Shown: in pieces, positions 10,401-22,400 of the stretch | How positions within the stretch are numbered: the first letter of the stretch is position 1 | Layout: every line of letters begins with the position of its first letter | Assembly (NCBI GenBank): GCA_028565635.1 | Contig: JAOXYB010054278.1 | Coordinates: 2,284 to 25,883, forward strand | Length of the DNA: 23,600 bases | Direction of reading: 5' to 3' | Source: Phoronis ovalis | Taxonomy: Eukaryota; Phoronida; Phoronidae | Notes under the pieces: model-generated | The model's database searches: none | Seen by the model: only the letters and a program-made list of their open reading frames with translations | Told to the model about the DNA's origin: nothing | Program-made: the position numbers and the translations under genes

Positions 10401-13400
10401 TCTAAAAATGATGTTGAAAGATAATTTGGAGGTCATTTAACGTTCATAAAAGCTAATATGAGCAACACTGCCTTTGCTAAAAGGCTATCTAGTTAGGTTG
10501 CACAGCAAGTGCATAGGAGTGCAACCTATCGAGATTGTATCTTTTTTTCTTTTCCAATTTTCAAACGTCCATAACTTGGAGACACTTTGAGCTATGGGTG
10601 TCAAACTTAAGGTGTGGGGAGGGGACATACAAAAATTAGGTCAGTAGATCAAATTTCAAAAATGTCTTAAAACGTTCAAAAATGAAGATATCTGGTGATT
10701 TTTGAGGTCTTTTATGGGTCAAAAGGTCAGATTTTTATTTTTTAGCATGTTTTTGGGTAATTTAATAAGCAAGAGTGTATAAATCAAGACAGAGTGGTGC
10801 TAGTCCTATAATTTGACATATGTCTTCCCTATATCATCATAGCTGACCTTATAGCTCAAAAGGTTTTTCAGGGGTCAAAAGGTCAAACTCTTATAATTGC
10901 GGTTTTGTCATTTAAAGGTACTCTAGGGTCGTATGGTCATTTTGAGGTCAAAAAAATTAATTTCCGGATATTTGATGAAAAGTTCAAAAATGAAGTTAAC
11001 AGGTCATTTAGAGGTTATCGTAGCTGACTTTCAGGTCCAAAAGGTCATGCAGAGGTCAAACAGTCAAAATTGCAAAATTTCATGAAACTTTCAACAAGAG
11101 GTAAAGGTCATCCAGAGGTATTTGAACATCCATGGGTTACAGGATAATCCTAATAGGTCTGGATATCCAACTATTCTCTGTGCAACCTGGCCTTTGCTAT
11201 TCTAGTTAGCATTTGAATTTGTTACTCAAGGAGTTCAATTCGTTAAGATCAGTGGGATTTGAGATTCATTCTAACGAACCACATGCAGTTCTAACAAATC
11301 CAAGTATGGATTTGAGATTCGTTTGCAACTTTTTTTTACCTTTTACAATATGTGACAAACAAACAGTTGCTTCTGCATTTTTTACTATGGAGTGTAATTT
11401 GTTTAACCACAGGATGTTTTTTTGCAAATAAGTTATACCATGGGGTATAGTTTTGGACAGCAATTTTTACTATGTGTTACACACCCCTACCATTTTTATT
11501 TTTTTTTGACACAATATATTAATACAGTGAAGGACTATTACACAAGTACGGCAATTTAAAAATTGTGAACTTGTTTGAATTCATTAAAACTCATTTAGCA
11601 CGTTTCTACAAGAAAACTGTCATGATACATCTGCAAACATCTTCGTAACTTTATTATATATGATTATATTATGTGGGAAGCATCATGTCAAAAATACCTG
11701 GTTTTCCCTGCAATTGTTTATTGCAATTAAATTGTAGAATTTGGTAAAAGTTGTTAGAATTCACTATCGTTGGTTACAACTTTGGAATCAGGAATTCGTT
11801 CTAATGAATCAAACCCATTAGACTAACGAATGCAACTTGTTAGATAACAAAGTTCTAATGAAGAAAACTCTCTGTTTTAGAGTATTTGTTTTGCTAATCC
11901 CACCTACAGACAGCAAGAATAATACATTTGTATGTATTGAGTAACATACACAACTTTTCCCCACAAGACTACACAAATCTGGGATTAAGTACCATAAAAT
12001 TACAATGTAAATATCATAAAACAATTAGTAGGTATGTTGATGTCATATTGTGTATTTGCTCTAGAATCAAAATTTGCCATTTTCAGTTATCCAACACACT
12101 TTTAAACTTCAGAATCATCTGCTGTTTGCATTATTAGGGTTGCTCCTATAAGGGAGCAAGCCTATTGGTTTTGTACGATTTCTTCTTTTTCTTTCAATTT
12201 TCAGGAAGCTATATCTCGAAGACGGTTACAGCTAGGAACTTGATACTTGATGTACGACATCCTGGGGTAGGCCATTGTTGACATTGAGGTCAAAATGTCA
12301 TTTGAAGGTCAAAGGTCAAATTTTGAAAAAAGTTCAAAATGTTTTAAAATTATTGGATTGAGTTACAACGAAGTATCTTAGATGATCTTTGAGAAGATTT
12401 CAGTACTAAAAGGTTTTGTTTTTATCTTTTTGGCATCTTTTCAATTAATTTATTGATCGCCCAAAATTCACTAAGCCACATCTCGAAGTCTGTTATGGTT
12501 AAGGACATGATATTTGAGCTTTGACATCCCCAAGGTAGTCCTTTGCCGACCTTGGGGTCAAAAGGTCATTTAGTGGTCAAAGGGTCAAAATTCTAAAAAT
12601 GATGTTGAAGGTAATTTGGAGGTCATTTAACGTTCATAAAAGCCAATATGAGCAACCCTGCCTTTGCTAAAAGGCTATCTAGTTGTCTTTTGAATTGGTT
12701 TGTATGTGAAAATCTAATTGAAACAGAACTCTAACATAAACATAGAAAAGATTGAGCAGCTGAGTAGATGGATATATGTATTTAAATTTGGTTCATGACA
12801 TAGTGAGTCACATCCCCCAAGTTTTATTTCGTTCTTGTTAACTGGCAGGACTAAACACACAGGTGTTTTGTTTTGTTTAAAATTTAACTGTTGCATATTT
12901 TTATTCATAATATTACCTTTGTAAACTGTAATTTCTTTTTCTGACTAATCGGAAAACGTTAATTGCTAAAGAAAGAATGGAATTGAAATGCAATTTACTT
13001 TTGTATATATATTAATATTTAACAGCTATTTGAATTTAAACCTACTAGTTTTTGTATTGAAATGTTTACATAAATGTCAGAACGACCAGACTGTGAGAAA
13101 AGAAAAACTATCAGTTGTATAAATTACACAAGGAAAGAATGTAAAGTTTGTTTAACAAAACAGTTTCCTTCAGTGCAGGACACAGTCAGCCTTGTTTGAA
13201 TGACATATGAAGTAACTATGGCTTTCATCAAATGTAGGACTAGATTATAAACAATTTAAGACTTCACAAAAAATAATTTTTTTTGTTGCAATGGACTGGA
13301 AACTTTTGCTCAAAATAAGTCCAACATTCATGCCTACAAAAGTTACTGCAGGGCATGTTTTTCAGTAATTTATGCTGTTTAACATACCACAATAGTATGG

Positions 13401-16400
13401 GTAGACTGCAGCCTTAAGGTCTATTTTACCTGACCATATAATTTTTAAGAGCATCCTATTTATTAGACATGTGTAATTAATGATACAATTACATTTATGA
13501 AAGATATACAAGTACATTATTCCCAAATCTCAGGGAAATGCTGTGTGCGTGTGTGTGCATGTGACAAAATGAGTTTGTGAACTTTGTAATGTTTTTTAGC
13601 TGTCCTAAGCAGATTTTGTATTATAAAATGCCTCCAGACATATTAATTTGCATCCTAGTAAATAATACAACAACCTAGCAATTTCTGTAAACTGGGAAGA
13701 ATGTCATCAGAAAATATTACTGTTCCCAGATAAATATGGTTGATACTATCAATGTATAAAGAGAAGACACACATTATTCTTTCATATGTGGCTCAAGGAC
13801 CTTGGATCATGGACAACTTAAAAGCAAACTCCATCACATTCTTGTTTTAGTGGGGGAAATTGTTACAAATAGGACTAAATGAATTCATAACCATATATCT
13901 TTATGGCTACAGGAAGGCACACTTTAACTATTTTAATATTACCAAAAGGAGGGTAATTAAATATGGATAGCACCTCCCAACGCATGCTCCTAAATTCAAT
14001 ACATTTGGATTTATTTCATTAATAAGTGTCAAATAATAAAAAACACACTGCCAAAGAATCCTTTACAGTTATAAATATCCAAGTTCAAAGAACCTTTTAT
14101 TGCTGACAGCCTGAACACTATCATTTCAAAACATTTTTTCCTAATTTACTTCAGCTGGGTTGTAAAACAGATACTAAAACTGAACACTTAAAAATGGCCA
14201 CAATAAAATGTTGAACTTTAATACATCCCTCAACACTATTTTTCACTTACAATCTTTTAAGTGTCATATTTCTAACTGGGGTGAAATAAATAAATGATAG
14301 TGTCTCCTAAATTGCTATTTTTTGTCTGAGAGCTTGCTATGGTAATTTATTTTACAAGCTCACAGTTAAGATTACATATATTTTCAGTGGACCTACCTAA
14401 TAAGAGCTATTTTTTCAGAATGTTTTATTTACAACTACAACTATCTAAATTCTAATGCAAAATATACTCAATTGGTGATACTCGGCATTATATGTGCAAA
14501 TTTGCCATGAACTCGCTCAGATTTCCAGAGACTCAACAACAGGTTCTGGCAAACTTATGCGACGAGTACATGGAAATGGCTGTACCGAGTAGCAGGAAAA
14601 AATGTTTGCATTGGAGGAAACAAACAGGCAAGTGAGGATTGACGGTTCAAGTCCATGCTGGTTAATAGGTAGACTTGATTATTGTTTACAATTTTATTTT
14701 TAGGTAAAGATTAAGTATTGTAAGTAAATGTAACTGCTCTTTTTTTTTGCTATCATTACACATGCTGCCCAGGATTTATAAAATGTTAACCAACCAATTA
14801 TATGGTTAAACTTTATCAAAAGAATGGAGGACTATAATTTGGACTTTGATAAAATTTAGTATACTATTTGATAGCCTTTGTCCCATAAGTACCCTGATCA
14901 ACAACAAATTGGAGGTTATGGTGAGATGTACTTCTTGAAGCTCAGACACTAAGAAGATAACTCTGTACATAATGATATCCATTTTAAGTTTTTAGATTTG
15001 TGGAAAACAGTAAAACCTTTATTGAACTGTGGAAACAAACCTTTTTATTGCAAAGGCATGGAAATAATTACAAACAGTGACAACAGCTAAACACCACTTA
15101 CAAAAGTAAACTTGAAATGCCCTATTCAACCTCTCTAAATAGTCTTTGATGGTATTACTCCAATCATCACGCCCAGAAATCAGTGTATACCTTTTATGAT
15201 TTAGCATGTAATGAGATACAGATGTCACAAATAATGCACTGGTGTTGATGCAAGTTTAGATTTCCAATAACAACAATAGCAATCCTATCATATCAAAATG
15301 CACCAGAAGTTTATTTTGGAATTGACTATTGCTGGAACAAGAAAACCACCTGCGTACACTACTGACAAGTGTTTTTTTACATGGTCTCAACCTGTTCATG
15401 GTTGTGACAGTACTCTCAAGGCAGCCAATATCAAAGTAGGTATCCATGTCTCAACTATTTAAAAAAGCTTGTAATGGAATGACCCAGGAACCCCAAAACC
15501 CCAATTATACAAGTTTTGCAAGATGCAAATTGAGAGCTTTACTTTTATCAAGGGTTACAATATTGTAAACTTAGAAAATTTTAGCATGTCAGTCTTTTTT
15601 CGTCAAGCACAACGCAAAAACCCATTACAAATGTTACATGGAAAGATCGATACATTGAAGCAAAAAATTGTTATCTGTTCATACTGATATGTCAAGTATA
15701 GAAATCTGTCTCCAAAGGGAATAGTAAGTAGCTCAGTCCTGTCCTATGTCATTATTTCTCTGCTGTCTGTGTTAGGCTCCAGTTATAAATATTTGGATTA
15801 TGAAAGCACCATTGTATCTGCTTTGCAAGGGTATAATTTTCTACTTCATAACACATCAAAACCCTCAATAGCAAACGTCTGTACATAACTATTTACAAAT
15901 CTCACTAATTCTATGCTTCATGCACTACAAGACTATTTTTTATTGTGCTTGGCATGAGACTATATTTTTATTGAAACTATTCACATTATTATCAAAAGCT
16001 GTTTGTGAATGTTGTTTGAAGGCTTTTAGAGATGAGTACACCTTAAAACAGAAAATTTCAAATTGATATTAGTTTATTCAAGAAGATTTTCTTTCAGTGA
16101 GTTGGGTATTTATTCCACTTGATCGGTATATAGAAAATAGTGAATTGTAATCATCCATAATTTATTATGTATAGACTTTATCAATGAAAATGCATTCAAA
16201 CACTGTCTTCACCTCTTCAATAATGTGCAAAACTTACAGCAGGTCCAAGTCTGTACTTAGTAACAGGCCAATTCAAACTATTGTTGTAACTTCGTATATA
16301 AACTATATTCAAAATATACAACAGCTATAGTTTGATTATGCATTTTTATGTACTTTGAAAGAGGTGCTATAAAGCATCTTATATGTTAGCATAGCAGTTT

Positions 16401-19400
16401 ATTGTTAACCTTTCTTAATAAACATTTGCAAGTGTGTATTAGGTTTTTTTAAAATTTACATGACTGGAATAGCACAAACGCCTGTAGGATTTTCCCACAG
16501 GTGTGTCAGCTTTTATATTTTTCTTGAAAAAATCAGATTTCTGAATGGAGATTAGTGACAAAATTATGTTCCACTCAAGTGAATGAAGTACAATAAAACA
16601 GGGCAAACGAAGGGGTTATTTAGTTTATGAGCTAACCACTTTTTTGTCCCATGACTGTAACCAAATTATATTTATAAATGAGGTTCAATTAAGTGCCATA
16701 TCACATGTGATAGATCTAGATATATGTTAACTTTGTCATGGCCTAGAACTTTTTGCCTAACCCTGGCAATTATGTTTGGTTGAAAGAAGTTAAATATTTA
16801 CACAGGATATATAATCCTTACCATATGAGAGATTTTTAAAATTCCAGTAAAGGGACAAACATGAAAAAAGATTGAATAAAGGCCATTACCATGTTTTCTG
16901 TATTTGCTGTTATTTAAGAAGTTAAAAGGAATTACTATCTGGAGAATACTATATGTGAAATCAAAAAATTGGTTTAGGTTCAAACGATTAAGAGTAAAAT
17001 ATTTGCTACATACCTTCCATATCGTCTTTAGCTACTGTATTAGAAAGCCTTTCCAAGTCATATGCTAGCAAAATACGACTTGTCGTCGAAGAAGCCTTAC
17101 TCGCCTCTATAAAAAGCACTATTTTTTCTCCATCATGAGAGTCAAAACAAATTTCTTTTCCTATTGAAGGATTAGCACCGTCAAGTTTAACAATGGTTTC
17201 TAGTTCTCCATCTTTTTCTCTAGATATTTTTGCTACTGTGAATTGTGTTGAGGCTTTGAAACAGCCTTGGAATGGTCTGGTGGGGTTCTGGAATTGTAGC
17301 GTCACACGCAAAGCACCATTTGGAGAGTTCCATTCTACACTTCCTTCTGCACAGTGTGCCAATACATTCTTGATTCCGGGCGAGTCACTCCTGTTGTCCC
17401 TGAAAAGAGGATATAAGATTGGGTAACATTGGAAAAAAAAAAACTACTTAAGTTGCTGGCATGTTCATTGTTGGAGGTATCCATACAAAATCTAGACATA
17501 TTAGTAATGAAATTTTAGGTAGCTGGCAACAAAAAATATCAGTAAACCATCGATTGCCAAAGAAATCATGTTCTTGTATCTCTCTTTTATAAGTTTTGTC
17601 ATCAGTACACAAAGTATTTTTAGTACAAGCAGATAAATTGCAAGATAAAGCCCACATAAATGAAGACATAAATGACAAAAGAATTGTGCAGCCAGAAAAG
17701 GACTGTGTGCAGCCAAATTTTGTTTTGCTTAACATTAATTAAAATTGGTAAAATCACAAAATGAGAATTTTAAACAACACAGTTACTTCAATTTAATTGC
17801 CTAATTCCTTGAGCTTGCTGGCTTTGTGAATACCTAACAAAGTAGGGTATACAAATGCATGGGTAATGTGGTATAACTATTTGATTTCAAGCTATATAAT
17901 TTCTATTAGTTCAGTAGGATTAAATACAAAACAAAATCCAGAACACCTTACACAATCTTAATTCACTGATAGTTTTGGATAAATAATAGAGGAATTTCTG
18001 AAGCAAAATACTTGTAGAGTTGTGTTGCATTAGCTTGACTGACTACAGAATTTTGAATAATTTTTTTCTGCTTTATCTACTTCATATCTAATTAAGCTAA
18101 AGTTTATTTATATTACACTGTGTTAGATGGAGCAATTAAGCTCATCTGGCCCATAGCTTATTTATTTAAGGGGATATCATTGAGTCACCTTCTTAGCCTA
18201 TGGCAAAATAAATAGATGCTTCTTAATTTAGGTAGCAACCTCCTGGTATTTATAGCGACATGTAGAGTAGGACTGGCTTTCCAAAAAAATTCACATTCAG
18301 AAATGTTCAACTAGAAAGCAAGGGGCAAGAAATACTGCTAATTGATCTTTACATCCTTAGGATAATGGTTCAACCCAGGGACGTCACACCTTTCTCTACC
18401 TGTGCATGATGAAAACTGGAAGGAAAGCAGGAACTGAACAAAACCAATAGCTATGCTGTCTCTAGCATCCCCTAATTATAAAAGTGTCTAGAAAATCAAG
18501 TTTCATGCAATTTTGACATCTATAACTTTTTGAGCTCATGACCAACTCTCTTCATCCTGGGGTTGATATAAGCCAAACTACAAATCTGTAGGACAAATTG
18601 GTCCTGTGATTATCTGAGATGCTTTCAGTGGCAAGTATCCAATATACAAGTAAATATCTCATTATCTGTGTATATCAGTGACAGATAATATTTTTTGATA
18701 ATGTAGGCAAAGGTTCCATACAATGTATAAGAATTTTTTAATATTTGCTTGCAATAAGTTTATGATCTTGGGTAGAAATTTTCTCAACTCTATTGTTTGG
18801 AGGGGTTGTTTTTTCTCCCTAAAGAATCCATTGAAGAATCCTCTCCAATTTTGTTTAAGGAAAATCTAGTCTCATTTTTACATAGCAATACTGCTAGATA
18901 ACTAGGCTACATTTGTAGTGTACTGGAGTTCAGCATCTGTCAGTATCAGAAGGCAATATTATTACATAGTAGTAAACAACAGTGAAGGGAGATGTTTAAG
19001 GTTAAATACATAACTATCAAGGTTATATAACTAGGAGGTCTGATATTTGTCAAAATCTCTTATCATGACACATATTAATGGCCTTTCTATAAAAATTAAC
19101 AAAATGCATTTCCACAAGAGAGTTAATAAAGTTTATCATAAGTACTGTACTATTAAGTTTCACTGTTCTGCACTTACTCTTAACAAAAAAAAAACGCTAT
19201 TGCCTGAAGAAAAAAAATTAGGTAATTGAAATCTTACTCTGTGAACTTATGTTTTGGCACCAAATTGACACTGCTGTATATGTAAAGTTTAGTTTGATGA
19301 CAAATGGATGCCAAATGAACCTTTGAGATTAACTGGATAGTGGTAATCTATAGTAATTTACCTTCAAAATATGTTAAACTGAAAAACTCATTTTTCTCAC

Positions 19401-22400
19401 AACATTTCTGATTATATTAATCAAAATATTTTACTAGTTTATTGAAATAAGATATTGATTCAAATATTAAACATTCAGATTAATAAATTATGAATTAAAA
19501 CATTTTATCTGAATTTTTCATCAATAACTGATTTATTATTCTGGTTTCTATACATGTTTTATATATTAGATACCTTTATGAAATTTATCAGTTACGCATA
19601 GAATGTTTATTTTTACATATTTTGTCTTCAATCTTGCTTGTAAACAACTAAACAGTGGCTAGAGCTAAGCATTCTAGATAAAATTAACCAATTCTCAAGC
19701 TATTCAGATCATCCTTCTCCTGGATTGTGCACCTACATAGATAAAATTAGTTGTTGATAAAATTAAGTGTTCTATTGGCAAACAACTAAGGGACTGGTCT
19801 TATTGAGTTTAGGACAATATGTGTTGATTGAAAACTTTACCATTTTAATGATAAACTAGACCTTTGTTGTTTCTAAACAAATACTTACAGGTGAATACAA
19901 GCTTTACAAATACAGCTTTCTAGAAAAGGATTTTAACCTTTGAAGTGGAACACTGATTGCATAAGTATTTTAAAGTAAAAATCTTTACTTTATACATAAA
20001 AGTTCTTCACACATAAAAATATTAAATTTCCAATTACATAATTTTAAAATACTCTCTTGTTTCTGCTGAGTGAAAGAGTGAAAAGGTAGATAGCCTTTTA
20101 AAGTCAGTGTTTATGGTAATTGTAAAAAAATCCTACTGTTTATAGTAATCACACAAATATCACAAAACAGTGATCTGAATTTGGTGAGAAATTTGTGAAG
20201 GTTTAGGATTTCCCACACCAGAGGTGTCTTACTATTAATATTAACATGCAGTGGACCTTAAACTTAGAACCTGTAATTTTGGGGAGATATTTTTTCACAA
20301 TCATTCTAACCTGTAGAATCAAAGTGTGACCAATTGTTGTGACGGGTAATTGCCAAGTTGTGACTATCTGATAAATTTTATTGGGTATTGAAGAGCAAAT
20401 TCAAAACCATATCATTTTGAAAATTGTACATTATATTCTTGAAGAGTGTTACAAATTTAAATGACAAGTTAAATGGAAAAGTTGGGAAAAGTATTATTTT
20501 TAATTAATAAAATATTCACTTCTTCATACAAAAGAAGGTTCCAAATTAGGAACAAGTGCGAACCAGTGAGATACATTACAGCAAACATAGTGTGAAGAAA
20601 TAGTATTCAGCCCTAGATCCTTCTAAAAATATTTTCTGAAATGAACTATGAGCCGTATTTCATGAAACTACAAAGTAGCATTCAATTAATTTTAAAACTG
20701 AAATTTGAACAGATTCTCACTTAAGGAGTATCCAGGAATACTAGACTACTAGGGGACATTCCCTATTGTGGACAAACAGTATACCCTTGTAGTCCAGTTT
20801 ATCAGCTCCAGGGGAAGCAATTAAACTTGTTTTCCAAAGCAGAATACTTCAATTCATAAGGTGTTTTTTTTAGGAAATGACTATTTAAAAGTTATGCTTG
20901 TATCTTTTATAACTTTTATGAAATTTTACCTATCCTGTATACCGGTTATGCAAGTTTACATACCATACTGCTGAATTTCAGGAATAAGAGTGACCAGGGT
21001 TTGAAAAATAGTTGAAAATTTAATAAAGATCAATTTGTTTATCTGGAAAATATGAATACTAAAGTCTGAATTGTTAAATTTTAATAACGGATTGGCAATG
21101 AAAATGCCAGTGGCTGTAATCTGATTTTAAACTTCACTATAGTATCAACTTCATTCACCTTCAGCATAGTTTTGATCACTAGTCATAGCCAAATGAATCA
21201 AATTTTACAAACCAAGTACTTTCATAATTAAGTTGCCTAATCACACAACTCCTGGCATCTAATCTGATTTGTTTGCACAATCTGACACAAGTTTATGTAT
21301 TTCCAATCTTTTAAAATTAGGAAAGGTGGCAGGGCTTTATGGCACATGATTAAAAACTCAACATAACACCACTTTTATTTGCCTTCAGCATTACAATTTC
21401 TATATGCCTCTAAAGTGGTAAGCTGGATTTTGTAATCACTACCCCCCTAAAGATCCATGTGTTAAAAATAAAATTTTATATAAATCATTATACTATGCAA
21501 CAGGGGGCTGTTGAGAAATGATTACACCATTCAATGGCTTCAATTTGCACATGCCTCTACACTTTTAGAAGCTTATTCCTACTTCCTCTGTTCAGAAATA
21601 AAAATAATAACAATTAACCCAACAGGGGCAACAGATTCTAAAATCCTGTGTTAGAAAAGCTAGACAGGATATCTGCTATTTTAATACTGTATGACATGAA
21701 AATAGGGAGAAATCTTGCTTGAAAACATGTGCAAACTTTTCTAAACATATTACTGTAACTGTTTAGTTTCTGTAGGTTTGAAATGCTTGCAACAATAAAA
21801 AATATACAATCAAAAATAATACAAGCAAAGATAGATAATTGAATTAAAACTATCATCAGCATGAAAGTATGTACTCCAGTGAATGTTTGTTCCTTTGAAG
21901 TCCACCCAGGTGTACTGATGAATGTACTTTTTCCTTTTACCTTTCACAACAGGAAAAATAACAAATTAGACAAACTGTTAACTATTACCTAACTTTTTCA
22001 CTTCAGGCACAAACCATCTATAATAGCAGTTTTTCACAGGTTGAGTCTAATTTGACAAAATTAGCAAAAGAAATGGCCTAGTTAATAAATTTTACATGAA
22101 AAGGATTGGTTTAAAAGTGGCATTAAGAAATTACCAGTTTGCACTTTATGATAGTTACTGATACTTTAATAATTTCCCATGCATTAATCATCATACCTGA
22201 GACTAATAAAATTGGATTATTTTAGTCCTAGCTGATACTGACTATGCATCCACTGGATTTTTACCCTTTTTTAATAACCAGCTGTGACTAGCTTTGTGTA
22301 TTCAAGCATATAAAACCAATTTGTATTGTACATTTAAAAATGACACTACAACAGGAAAAAATGAAACATATTTGTGCGTTGGTCGCCGAACAACAATAAA

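Larger units (their letters stand above)
9564..17013 (-). other. Intron 2 of the meteorin homologue, repeat-rich
   Basis: 7450 bp, donor GTATGT and acceptor TTGTAG. It contains the cluster of Helentron-like and inverted-repeat elements from 9934 to 12683, listed separately. From about 12690 to 17000 only low-complexity AT-rich sequence was seen, plus a short GT run near 13546-13558; no further gene or element is supported there. Confidence 0.85.

Noticed and set aside
14560-14660. B-box-like GGTTCAAGTCC suggesting a tRNA or SINE
   Set aside because: The flanking bases do not pair into a T-arm, and no convincing A-box or acceptor stem was found.
17448-17735. 95-codon minus-strand frame just upstream of exon 2
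   Set aside because: It lies before the exon 2 acceptor, and exon 1 joins exon 2 directly in phase with the family alignment complete, so no exon is missing there.
18368-18378. B-box-like ggttcaaccc in intron 1
   Set aside because: No A-box at the right distance and no cloverleaf, so no tRNA-derived element can be supported.
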